Source: Prevotella sp.
Lineage (GTDB): Bacteria; Bacteroidota; Bacteroidia; Bacteroidales; Bacteroidaceae
Assembly: GCA_017402445.1 (NCBI GenBank)
Contig: JAFPME010000001.1
Span: 1-61,041, forward strand
Reading direction: 5' to 3'
Length of the DNA: 61,041 bases
Made by a program: the position numbers and the translations under genes. Positions 43,085-52,037 of the stretch are shown one piece after another. Numbering within the stretch: the first letter of the stretch is position 1; each line of letters begins with the position of its first letter. The notes below the pieces were generated by a model that worked only from the letters and a program-made list of their open reading frames with translations, was not told where the DNA came from and ran no database searches.

Positions 43085-45763
43085 TTATTGAATGCCGAAG
43101 TCCTGCTGTTGCTTCTCTACTTCCTCGAGCATGCGGCGGCGTTCTTCGTCGCTCATCAGGGCTGAGGGGCGTCGTGTGCCGCTTTCGGCGCGACGAACGG
43201 AGCCGTCGGAGGTCGTTTCCTGCGAAGTACCTAACTGCTTGTACGCCACGTATGGGACGCTCTCTATCTCTAAGGTGTCTGCCTGTGGGGCGTGGGTCCC
43301 CTCGAAGAGCGGACGGGCCACGATGCGGATCTTGCCAGGACGGTTCGTACTGCGCACGAGGATGGGCGCGCTGCCCCATTCAACCAGTCGCGGATTGGCC
43401 TGAATGGATGCGTCTCCTACGATTTCGCCTTCACCTTCGACGGTGAACAGGACGCTCTCGCGCGCCAGACGGCGAACGTTGCCGTTGTCGTCGGTCACTT
43501 CGGCCACTACAACGATGAAGTCAGAACCGTCGGCAACCAGCTTTTTGCCCATTTCATCGGCGTACAGACGAAGCTTTGTGCTCCTTCGCGAAGGCATCTT
43601 CGTCTCAGTGCAGACCACTTTCCCGTCCTTGATGCCCTCGGCAACGAGCTTTACACCCTGCCAGTTGCGCTTCGTGTAGCTCTGTTCGCGCGCTTTCCAG
43701 AAGTCCCAGAAGCCTTTGAACACGACTGGCGCATTCGGAATGCCGTCCTTGGTGTGCACGACGGGGAGCGTCGCTGACTTCCAGTCGCCGAGCGATGTTA
43801 GCCGGACGCTGTCGCAATTGGTGAAGATCGTCACGTCGTTAGGCGAGAATTGCGTCATCTCGTGAGCGATGAAGAGGAAGGGATTAGCCCCCCCTACTGC
43901 CCTCGAAGCCCCCCATACTGCCCCCGAGGGGGCCTCATTTGTCACAGTTTCCCCCTCGGGGGACGGAAGGGGGGCTGGTATCTGCGAGAAAAACATCTCT
44001 GCGGCGTATTTCTTCTGGCGGAAAGCGTCGTAGATTCCGCCCACGTAGGCATCGGGATGATATCCGCGCTGGTGGTCGAACGGGTGCCACAGGCAGCCGC
44101 CGATGAACTGTCTTTGCCCGCGGAACATCATGCCGTAGGTGTCGGCCAGCGACAAAGAGGCGGCCAGCATGGCGTGCTCGCCCCACGGACGAGCTGCGCG
44201 GTTGATGGCGTTGTGCGCATACCAGTCGTCAACATACTCACCCCACTCGCGGGTGAAGATGCACTTGTCGGTGTCGAGCGTGCCCTTGCCGATGTTGTCG
44301 GCCCAGTCGTAGAGCACGTCGTAGTTGTCTTTCACCCCGGCGGAGTTCATGTCGGCTGCAGCAACGGGCCGTCCGGGGTACGGATATTCCTCACGGGTAA
44401 TCTGTAATGCCTTCAACGCGAAGTCTTCAGGGTAGCGGGTCTCGTTCAATATGGGTTCCCACATCAGCACACAGGCGTGGTTGCGGTCGCGACGGATGAT
44501 TTGGCGCGTGTTCTGGTGCACCATCTCGGCCCACTGTGGGTCTTTGTTCCAGTACTGCCAGCCCGGTGTGGGCACGATGATGAAGAGTCCCAGCTCGTCG
44601 CAAGCGTCCATGAACGACGGATCCTGCGGGTAGTGGGCGGCGCGGATGATGTCCATGCCGGCGTCTTTCAGGCGTTTGGCATCGCGCCATTGCTGACTGT
44701 TGGGCAGCGCATTGCCCACATAGGCAAAGTCTTGATGTCGGTTTCCGCCGATTAACTGGTGGTATGGCTTGCCATTGAGCCAGAATCCGTCCTTCCCGCG
44801 GAACTCCGCTTTGCGGATTCCCGTGCGTACCATGCCGCCGTCGAGACAGCGCTTGCCGTCCATAACCTGTATCTCCACCTTATATAAATAGGGGTCCTCG
44901 GGCGACCAGAGGTGCGGCTTGGTCACTTTTGTCTGCAATCGGGCCGTCGCGAACGCATTTTTTCCTGTTGGTAAAGCAACTTTCTGGCTGACGGTCTTCA
45001 CCACTTTCCCGCCTGCATCCTTGATTTTGGCCACTACAACGGGGCTTACTTTCCGGCCGTCGGCGTTATTCAGCTCTACGTTGATGAACATCTCGGCCTT
45101 CTGTTCGGTGATGTTATCGTAGTGGATGAACACGCCGCCGCCCGCCACTTGGTTGCGTTCAAGGGCATCCGTGATGCTGACGGCCGACTTCCCGATGAGC
45201 CATACATCGCGATACATGCCACCGTGGTAGGCGAAGTCGAGCTGTGTCTGTTTCTTTCCCGGCGGATAGCTTTTGTCGTCGCTGTTGTCGGCACGCACGG
45301 CAATGATGCATTTGTCGCCTGGTTTCACGTCCTCCTGCGACAGATTGACCGTAATGGGCAGGTAACCACCGAAGTTCTGACGCACCAGACGACCGTTCAC
45401 GTAGATGAGTTGCTTGCCCATGATGGCTTCGAAGTGCACTTCTACTTGTTTTCCTGCCATTTCATCGGGCATGATAAAGGTCTTTCTGTACCATGTGACG
45501 CCCTGATAATTACGGCATCCGCTTACTTCGGCAGGCTCTAATCGCGATGTGTGAGGGGCGCTGACCACTTCCCATCGTGAGTCGTCGAATGTTGTTGCCT
45601 CGGCATCCTTCACGTCGCCGAGGTGAAAACGCCAGCCAGGGTTGAAGTTATAGACAATGCGCCCGGAACCAGGTAACGCATAGAATCCGGCAACCGATGT
45701 TTCCTGGGCTTGAAACGGCATGGCCAGAAAAGCGAAGAGAAGGGAAAGGAATAGTTTCTTCAT
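43085..45763 (-). CDS. GH2 glycosidase (beta-galactosidase-like), exported, carrying a REP-like insertion
   Basis: 892 residues with a signal peptide (MKKLFLSLLFAFLAMPFQAQ). GH2 domains in order: jelly roll (WYRKTFIMPDEMAGKQVEVH), immunoglobulin-like, TIM barrel with acid/base in MWEPILNETRYP (residue about 440) and nucleophile in IFTREWGEYVDDW (residue about 510), then beta domains. Between MFFSQ and FLFIAHEM lies a proline/glycine-rich stretch (PAPLPSPEGE, then AVWGASRAVGGANP) encoded by a GC-rich palindrome at 43886-43976, apparently tolerated as a surface loop. It is last in the operon with the GH78 fusion, 33 bases away. Confidence 0.88.
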   Translation of the reverse strand: MKKLFLSLLFAFLAMPFQAQETSVAGFYALPGSGRIVYNFNPGWRFHLGDVKDAEATTFDDSRWEVVSAPHTSRLEPAEVSGCRNYQGVTWYRKTFIMPDEMAGKQVEVHFEAIMGKQLIYVNGRLVRQNFGGYLPITVNLSQEDVKPGDKCIIAVRADNSDDKSYPPGKKQTQLDFAYHGGMYRDVWLIGKSAVSITDALERNQVAGGGVFIHYDNITEQKAEMFINVELNNADGRKVSPVVVAKIKDAGGKVVKTVSQKVALPTGKNAFATARLQTKVTKPHLWSPEDPYLYKVEIQVMDGKRCLDGGMVRTGIRKAEFRGKDGFWLNGKPYHQLIGGNRHQDFAYVGNALPNSQQWRDAKRLKDAGMDIIRAAHYPQDPSFMDACDELGLFIIVPTPGWQYWNKDPQWAEMVHQNTRQIIRRDRNHACVLMWEPILNETRYPEDFALKALQITREEYPYPGRPVAAADMNSAGVKDNYDVLYDWADNIGKGTLDTDKCIFTREWGEYVDDWYAHNAINRAARPWGEHAMLAASLSLADTYGMMFRGQRQFIGGCLWHPFDHQRGYHPDAYVGGIYDAFRQKKYAAEMFFSQIPAPLPSPEGETVTNEAPSGAVWGASRAVGGANPFLFIAHEMTQFSPNDVTIFTNCDSVRLTSLGDWKSATLPVVHTKDGIPNAPVVFKGFWDFWKAREQSYTKRNWQGVKLVAEGIKDGKVVCTETKMPSRRSTKLRLYADEMGKKLVADGSDFIVVVAEVTDDNGNVRRLARESVLFTVEGEGEIVGDASIQANPRLVEWGSAPILVRSTNRPGKIRIVARPLFEGTHAPQADTLEIESVPYVAYKQLGTSQETTSDGSVRRAESGTRRPSALMSDEERRRMLEEVEKQQQDFGIQ
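43886..43976. repeat. REP/BIME-like palindrome inside a GH2 coding sequence
   Basis: AGCCCCCC starts at 43886 and 43907; GCCCCCGAGGGGG follows the second; its inverse CCCCCTCGGGGG and GGGGGGCT (ending 43976) complete an inverted pair. Related CCCTCGGG palindromes lie at 7644-7659 and about 60925-60940. Reading frame is kept. Confidence 0.85.
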
Positions 45764-45796
45764 TGTTTTTACTATATTCTTTTATTTGATGTCATG

Positions 45797-48700
45797 TCAT
45801 GGTTTCGTCTCACCACATCGAATGAGTGGTGGCGTTTTGAACGGAGACAGCTCGACATGTTTGATGCGCTGGCGCCGCCAGGTGTAGATAGCGTGCAGAT
45901 GACCGTCGCGACTCTGTATGATCGAGGGGTAGGAATACTGCGAAATGGGACTGTCCTCAAGCGTTATGTAGTGATGCCACGACAGCCCGTCGTCGGAAAC
46001 CAAGACGGAAAGCGGTGTGCGTGCGCCCTTTTCCTTCGTGGGTTCGATGGGCCAGTCGTTGCAAATCAACGCGTATCGGCCGTCGGCAAGCGTCACGGCG
46101 TCGAGTCCGCTGTTATTATTGGGCATGTCGATGAGCTCTAATGGTGTCCATGTCTCACCGTTATCGCTGCTGAAGGTGACTCCGACATGGCGGCTGCGCG
46201 TGCGACATAGCGCCTCCAACCGACCGTCTTTCAGCAGCAGAATGGCCGGTTGTATGGCTTTCACTCCCTCTGGCGCCTTGACAAAATCGGTGCGTTTCCA
46301 CGTCTTTCCCATGTCGTCAGAGTATTCGAAATAGACTTTCCAACCGTCACGTTCGTCGCTTGTAGGAGCCAGCAGACGGCCGTTGCGGACTGCCAGCGTG
46401 CTGGCTGAACCGGCGAATCGCTCTTTCGGCAGCAAGATCGGCTTGTTCTTCACCGGACCATAGAAGCCGTCGGGCAGCGGTTCGCGCTTGCCCCAGGTTT
46501 TACCGCCGTCTTTCGACGTCACACGCCAGCCTTTCCAGCCCGCCACGTTGGGCCCGATCTTGAAGTAAAGCTGCAGCTCTCCGTCGGGTGTTTCAAAGAG
46601 AACGGGGTTCCAGCAGGCCTCGCGGTACTTGTCGCCCACGGCTGCTTCGCCGCGGTTTCCGCGCCATTCGGGCAGCGGAGCGAACGTTCCGCCGAAGAAC
46701 GGCATCGTGCTGGCCTCCACCAGACTCTGCTTGCTCTCGGGATTGGGAGCCAAAGTGCGCGGCTCAACGCCGTCGGCCACCATCTGCGGAGCCGTCCAAC
46801 GGTCGCTTCCCTTAGGCTTCCGGCTCACCCAGATGCACACATCGGGGTTGCGTTCCTTCGTTCCTCCGAAGTAAGTTGCCACCAAATCGCCCTTCCGAGT
46901 CTCCACGATACTGGCCGAATGGCACTGCGGGAAGGGTGCATCGGTGTAGAGGAACTCGTCGACAATCGTCGGGGTGTCGTACTTGATGAGCCGATGTGTC
47001 AGGTCGTGCACGCCCGATGGCAGTTCTTTGACAGTCTCTTCGTCGAGCTGCACCAGAGCCGATGTGTTCGCAGGAATTTCGATGTGCCATCGTAGCACGC
47101 CGTTTTCCTTCTTCCATCGGCTCGTGATGCGCCCATAAATACAATCGTAAGAAGCGTCAATATCGTCGATTTCATCGACCGAAAAGTCTGGTTTCATCAT
47201 AATGGTACGGTATCCCACATCGGCAGGAGCGATGCCTGCGACGCTCTCGTAGAGCCACGAGAGCAGGTCGCCGAGCAGCATGACGTGGTTACCGGAGTTC
47301 ATTTTCGGCGAAGCGGTGTCGCCGTTCCACAGCTCCCAGATGGTGGTTGCGCCGTGTTCTGCCATGTATCCCCACGAAGGATAGCTCTTGTTCGTGGCCA
47401 GTAGCCACGCGATGTCGGTGCGTCCCATCCATGTGAGCGCGTGCATGAGCCAGCTGATGCCGATGACGCCGCACGACACGTGGCCGTTGTTGTCGGTAAT
47501 GATGTTCTTGATGATGTTTTTCTCCACCTCGCCTTCCACATACATGTCATCAATCATGCCGAAGACGTAGGGCAGAATGTTTGCCGTGGCCGTATTGTTG
47601 CCGTAGAACGTGCTGTCGGGATAGAGCAGATGGTCCGGAACGACGGCGGTTCCTTCGTTGCGAACGAGGAACCGGCGGTTGAAAGCGTCCTTCGTGAGCG
47701 CTGCTTCCTGTTGGAACCACGTTGCATCTTCGGCCGTTCCCACCCACTTGGCGTAGGTTTCCATCTGCTTACATATATAATAATAGTAAGCCGTAGAAAT
47801 CAGCGAGCCGTCGGTCTGCCGCTTCGGATCCTGGCTGTGGATGAGCTTTTCATCCTCAGGCGGCACGCACCAGTCGCCATATTTGTCTGTTTCGATGATG
47901 CCGTCGTGCTGGTATTGATACTTCAGATGGTGCAGCCATCGCTTCACGTTCGGGTACCATCGGCGCAGCGGAGCATCGTCGCCGTACTGCATCAGGAGCA
48001 TGGTCAGACCGTTGGGCAGCGCGGCCGGCCACGTGACGTTGTCGCTGTAGTAGTTCCAGTAGGCCGGGGCCACGTCGGGAATGCAGCCGTCTTCACGCTG
48101 TGCCTCGCAGATGTCGCGCATCCACTTGGCGTAGAGGTTATGGTTATCGAACAGATAAGACTCGCCGAAGCAGCCTGCCGTGCGGTCGCCGAGCCACGGC
48201 TGTCGCTCGTCGCGCTGCGGACAGTCCACGGGCAGACCCTTGTAGTTGCTCAGAATGCCCCATCGCGCGTTGTTATAGACGGTGTTCAGCGTGCGGTTTG
48301 ACGAGCAGAACGAGCCTGTCTCGTCCATCTCATCGGACACTACCTCGCCGATGAAATCGTCTATTCGTGCATTCTGCATGCCGGTTATCTCCACATAGCG
48401 GAATCCGTGGTACACAAACGTGGGGTGCCACCAGCGTCCCTGCTCGCGACCGTTGGCATAGTAGCGGTCTGTGCTGTGCGCATGGCGCAGGTTTTCCACC
48501 CAGATGTTGCCGGTGGAGTCGAGCTTTTCAGCGAAACGTACGATGATTGAGTCGCCGGCCTGTGCCCGATTGATGCGCAGCTTCAGCCATCCCGCCATGT
48601 TTTGGCCAAGGTCCAGGATCAGTTTCCCGTCCTTTTTGTTCAGGCTGACGGGGCTGATGCGCTGCAACACACGCATGTTGGGAGCCATTGCTCCGCGCAG

Positions 48701-49705
48701 CGTGCCTAATGGAATGGCTGTCCGCTCGGCGTTCATCCATCCCTTGTCGTCGAAGCCCACCTTCGTCCAGCCGTCGAATTCCTTCCGTGCATCATAGATT
48801 TCTCCGTCGTATTCGTTATTGGAACGGATGGCCCCGTCGGGCGTCAGCTTCCATTTCTCGTCCGATGAAATGGTCTTTTTCGTTCCGTCAGCGTACTCCA
48901 CGATGAGGTTCAGGCGCATTGTGGGGTATCCGAAGCGCGTTATCTTATAAGGTTTCTTGTTCTGCTGCATGGTGTAATAGCGACCGTTGCCCAGCACGAC
49001 ACCGATACAGCTCTTGCCGACGGTAAGCATCGGCGTCACGTCGTAGGCATTGTAGAGCACCGTGCGGCGATAGTCGGTGGGTGCCGGGGCCAGGACGTCG
49101 TCGCCCACGCGCTGTCCGTTCAGGTAAGCCTCGTACATGCCAAGGCCGCTGATGTAGAGTGTGGCCTGCCGAATCTCCTTGTCCAGTTCGAACTCCTTTC
49201 GCAGATAGCGGGCCGACAGGCGGCTATGCTCCTCTTCAATGTCCCACGGCATGGCGCGGTCCAGTCCGATCCACCGTCCGGTCCAGTCGGCTTCGTTCAG
49301 CAGCCCGACGTTCCACATGGCCACGGGGCTCCATTCTGCCTCGCCTTGGTTCGTGGTCACCTTCACGCGCCAGTAGCAACGCGTGTTGCTGCGCAGCTCT
49401 TTTCCGGCGTAGGGGAGCCATTGCGACTGTTGCGTCTGCAGCGTCGTGTCCCACAGATCGCCCTGCAGGGCCTCCGCCTTCTCGCGGGTTGAAGCCACGA
49501 CGATGCGGACGGCGGTCTGACGTACGTCGTTCACGTCGGCCTCAATGCGCCAGCCCAGTCGCGGCTTGTCCGTATTGATGCTCATGGGGCTTGTCATGTG
49601 CTCCGTGCGCAGGTCGACAACGCGGATGGGATTCACTTTTTTCTTTGCCGCAAAGGTTCCGATGGTGAACAACAGGAGCAGCACAATAAGGCTCGTTTTT
49701 TTCAT
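45797..49705 (-). CDS. GH78 alpha-L-rhamnosidase fused to a sialidase-like BNR domain
   Basis: 1302 residues with a signal peptide (residues 1-19). Residues about 25-905 are a complete GH78 enzyme: sugar-binding region (LYISGLGMYEAYLNGQRVGD), catalytic signature GLPVDCPQRDERQPWLGD, then a C-terminal beta domain. Residues about 910-1290 are a six-bladed propeller of the predicted-neuraminidase type with Asp boxes SKDGGKTWG, SDDMGKTWK, SSDNGETWT and SDDGLSWH. Rhamnosidase activity is firm. The propeller may cleave an adjoining acidic or other sugar of a pectin side chain; sialic acid is unlikely here. It is the middle gene of the operon, 86 bases after the GH140-like gene. Confidence 0.9.
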   Translation of the reverse strand: MKKTSLIVLLLLFTIGTFAAKKKVNPIRVVDLRTEHMTSPMSINTDKPRLGWRIEADVNDVRQTAVRIVVASTREKAEALQGDLWDTTLQTQQSQWLPYAGKELRSNTRCYWRVKVTTNQGEAEWSPVAMWNVGLLNEADWTGRWIGLDRAMPWDIEEEHSRLSARYLRKEFELDKEIRQATLYISGLGMYEAYLNGQRVGDDVLAPAPTDYRRTVLYNAYDVTPMLTVGKSCIGVVLGNGRYYTMQQNKKPYKITRFGYPTMRLNLIVEYADGTKKTISSDEKWKLTPDGAIRSNNEYDGEIYDARKEFDGWTKVGFDDKGWMNAERTAIPLGTLRGAMAPNMRVLQRISPVSLNKKDGKLILDLGQNMAGWLKLRINRAQAGDSIIVRFAEKLDSTGNIWVENLRHAHSTDRYYANGREQGRWWHPTFVYHGFRYVEITGMQNARIDDFIGEVVSDEMDETGSFCSSNRTLNTVYNNARWGILSNYKGLPVDCPQRDERQPWLGDRTAGCFGESYLFDNHNLYAKWMRDICEAQREDGCIPDVAPAYWNYYSDNVTWPAALPNGLTMLLMQYGDDAPLRRWYPNVKRWLHHLKYQYQHDGIIETDKYGDWCVPPEDEKLIHSQDPKRQTDGSLISTAYYYYICKQMETYAKWVGTAEDATWFQQEAALTKDAFNRRFLVRNEGTAVVPDHLLYPDSTFYGNNTATANILPYVFGMIDDMYVEGEVEKNIIKNIITDNNGHVSCGVIGISWLMHALTWMGRTDIAWLLATNKSYPSWGYMAEHGATTIWELWNGDTASPKMNSGNHVMLLGDLLSWLYESVAGIAPADVGYRTIMMKPDFSVDEIDDIDASYDCIYGRITSRWKKENGVLRWHIEIPANTSALVQLDEETVKELPSGVHDLTHRLIKYDTPTIVDEFLYTDAPFPQCHSASIVETRKGDLVATYFGGTKERNPDVCIWVSRKPKGSDRWTAPQMVADGVEPRTLAPNPESKQSLVEASTMPFFGGTFAPLPEWRGNRGEAAVGDKYREACWNPVLFETPDGELQLYFKIGPNVAGWKGWRVTSKDGGKTWGKREPLPDGFYGPVKNKPILLPKERFAGSASTLAVRNGRLLAPTSDERDGWKVYFEYSDDMGKTWKRTDFVKAPEGVKAIQPAILLLKDGRLEALCRTRSRHVGVTFSSDNGETWTPLELIDMPNNNSGLDAVTLADGRYALICNDWPIEPTKEKGARTPLSVLVSDDGLSWHHYITLEDSPISQYSYPSIIQSRDGHLHAIYTWRRQRIKHVELSPFKTPPLIRCGETKP

Positions 49706-49791
49706 TTGTCTATTATGTGAGGTCTTAAACAGTTGCTTCTTCGGGTCTTCAGATAGTATACATTATATGTTGTAGGTCAGTGTTGCACCCT

Positions 49792-51285
49792 TCAGAACCG
49801 CTCTTCTATCTGCTGGGCGTCTTTCTTCAGGTAGTCCTTTGTGCTGTCGATGGCGATGATGACGCGGTCGGAGCCCTGCAGGTAGGCCACGTCGAAGGTG
49901 AAATCGTGCTCGGAATTATCCATTTCACCGAGGAATTGAAGGCTTCCGTCCGTCGGATTCATCACCCATACGTTCTTCCGTTCGCCCGTAATCTTGGTCA
50001 GGTCAAGGCGCATCGGCTTGCCGCTGTAGTTGTAGGCAAGCAGGTAGTCGGTTCCCCGGCAGGCGATGACACGGTCATAACGCTCGCCGTTCTGTCCGCA
50101 GACGATGGTCTGGTCGGGCTGTCGCTCGGTGAAGGGCAGGCTCAGGATGAGCCACTTCAGGTACTTCATCTGCCCGTAGCCCGGGTCGTTCATGGCCTCC
50201 CACCACGGTTTTTCGGCACCGAAGGAGCCCAGCAGTCCCGGCCGCATGAACTGCATGATGCTGTTGTGCCCGTAGGTATGGCCGAAGCATCCGGCGAAGA
50301 CGGCCCAGTAGGCATAGCGCCGCACGTCGGCCGCCTGCCAGCGTGGGGCCTTGAAATCGTGCAGCCCCTGCGGAATGTCCTCGTAGGATGGTTCGCCGTC
50401 GATGACCGGACGGAGCGGCTCCTTCTCCCAGCTCATGTCCACATAGCGCCAGTTGTCCTCCTCTGTGTTGTCCTTGATGGTGTAGTCGCCGTCGCCGTTG
50501 CGCTGTCCGTAGCGCCGGTGTCCGCTCTGGAACATGTTGAAGTCGAGCCATTCGCGGTCGTTGTACCACCATGCCGACGTGGTTCTTCCGCGCGGATGGA
50601 AGGTCATCACGTGGTTGGGGTCGGCCTTCTTGATGGCCCTTGCCAGCGCATCCCACGAAGCGGTGCCCTTGTCGCCCATGATGTCGCCGCCGATCATCCA
50701 GATGATGTTGGGCTTGTTCTTGTAGCGTTCGCCGAGGAATTTGCCGTAGGCCATGGCCTTTCCGACCGTCATCTGTTCAATCTGCGAACCCCAGATGCAG
50801 TCCATGGCGATGTAGATGCCCTGCGAAGCCGCGAAGTCAACGATGTAGTCGAGGTGCTCCCAGTAGCCATAGACGCCAGGGATGGTGAACTTGGAGAAGT
50901 TGAACGACGCGTCGTTGGCCTGATGCCCGTATATATTAAAGGTGGGGATGGCGTTGAGCACCTGTATCTGCTCCACGTTGTAGCCCGCTTCGCGCTCGCG
51001 CGTCAGGTAGTATTCCACTTCGTCGCGGTTGAGTCGCTCCGAGATGAGCCACGCCGTGTTGCCCAACCAGAAGAAGGGTGTGCCGTCCTCGTGCACCAGA
51101 TATCGCTGGTTGTCCGACACCTTCAGCCGTCCGTGGTCCCAGGGCTTGTAGATTTTCGCGCCCTGCGAGGGCATGGCTGCCATGGTCAGCAGTAGGACGA
51201 GCAGCGCTTTGAATGCTGTCCTGATTTGTATGTTCGCTACGTTGTCAGACTTTTTCGGCAGTGCTGTTCTTTGGTTTTGTTTCAT
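49792..51285 (-). CDS. GH140-like (DUF4038, apiosidase family) glycosidase, exported
   Basis: 497 residues. The N-terminus has a long charged lead and then a hydrophobic core (FKALLVLLLTMAAMPSQGA), read as a signal peptide; the ATG at 51285 is the only good start. DUF4038/apiosidase-like catalytic features: TPFFWLGNTAWLI near residue 70, IWMIGGDIMGDKG (acid/base aspartate) and VIDGEPSYEDI (glutamate), followed by a C-terminal beta domain. The characterised family member releases apiose-linked side chains of rhamnogalacturonan II; the same here is inferred. It is the first gene of the leftward operon; a weak -7 (TAACTTTG, 51329-51336, minus strand) lies upstream. Confidence 0.85.
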   Translation of the reverse strand: MKQNQRTALPKKSDNVANIQIRTAFKALLVLLLTMAAMPSQGAKIYKPWDHGRLKVSDNQRYLVHEDGTPFFWLGNTAWLISERLNRDEVEYYLTREREAGYNVEQIQVLNAIPTFNIYGHQANDASFNFSKFTIPGVYGYWEHLDYIVDFAASQGIYIAMDCIWGSQIEQMTVGKAMAYGKFLGERYKNKPNIIWMIGGDIMGDKGTASWDALARAIKKADPNHVMTFHPRGRTTSAWWYNDREWLDFNMFQSGHRRYGQRNGDGDYTIKDNTEEDNWRYVDMSWEKEPLRPVIDGEPSYEDIPQGLHDFKAPRWQAADVRRYAYWAVFAGCFGHTYGHNSIMQFMRPGLLGSFGAEKPWWEAMNDPGYGQMKYLKWLILSLPFTERQPDQTIVCGQNGERYDRVIACRGTDYLLAYNYSGKPMRLDLTKITGERKNVWVMNPTDGSLQFLGEMDNSEHDFTFDVAYLQGSDRVIIAIDSTKDYLKKDAQQIEERF

Positions 51286-51600
51286 GACTCTCTTGGTTTT
51301 GTTTGTGGTAGTAAGTAGTTGTTGTCTGCAAAGTTATCAAAAATCGATGACATAATCACCACTTTTGCCAATTTTTTTCCACATCATTCCATTTTCGGTG
51401 TGCACTCCCGCAGCCGATGCAGCGCTACAGTACGCGTTCGGCGGTTGCGAACAGTTGCCGACGGACAGTCGGCAGGCTGCTTTCCTTTGCCGTCGGCTGT
51501 GTTTTTGAATACCCTGTGTCACCTTCATGACGTGCCAGCCAGCTTCGTTTGGGTTGTCGGCAGACTCGTTCTGAAGTGCCGGAAGGATGCGTCGGTTGTG

Positions 51601-51937
51601 ACATTTCAGTGAAATTGCTGAGGAAAATCAGTGAAATTGCCGAGGAAAATCAGTGAAATTGCAGACCAATTTCACTGACTTTCCAACAGTATTTGCGTTC
51701 TATGGCATTCTTGAATGGCCCGTCAGGCATTTCCAAACGGCCCTTTTGGCATTCTCGAACGACCCCATCCGCATCCTCGAACGGCCCGTCGGGCATCAGG
51801 GAAAGAACTGTCCGACGGTCTGATAGCGCCTATCAGGCTTTTGAAAAAGGGCTGTCGGCGGTTCGTAAGAGCCGCCGGGTGGTTGGAATCAGCGTCGTCA
51901 GGAGGTCGGAATGAGGGTCGTCAGGTGTTCGTGAAGG
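51601..51937. repeat. degenerate array with 22-bp period
   Basis: CAGTGAAATTGC recurs at 51607, 51629 and 51651; GGCATT-like starts recur at 51704, 51726, 51748, 51770 and 51792; weaker units continue in the same 22-base register to about 51937 with the consensus GAAxGGCCCGTCAGGCATT. An inverted GTGAAAT/ATTTCAC pair lies at 51651-51678. 51286-51600 otherwise holds no gene I can support. Confidence 0.75.
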
Positions 51938-51985
51938 TTAAAAATACGATTGTAGACGGGCAAGATGAAAGTTCCTGATGGAATT

Positions 51986-52018
51986 TTTGCCGTGATTGAA
52001 AGAAAATGAGTACTTTTG
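51986..52018 (+). promoter_or_regulatory. promoter of the CE6-like gene
   Basis: TTTG (51986-51989), 21 bases, then TACTTTTG (52011-52018). The ATG is 20 bases after the -7 element, giving a leader of about 12-15 bases. Confidence 0.65.
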
Positions 52019-52037
52019 CGAAAAACAACGGAACGAC

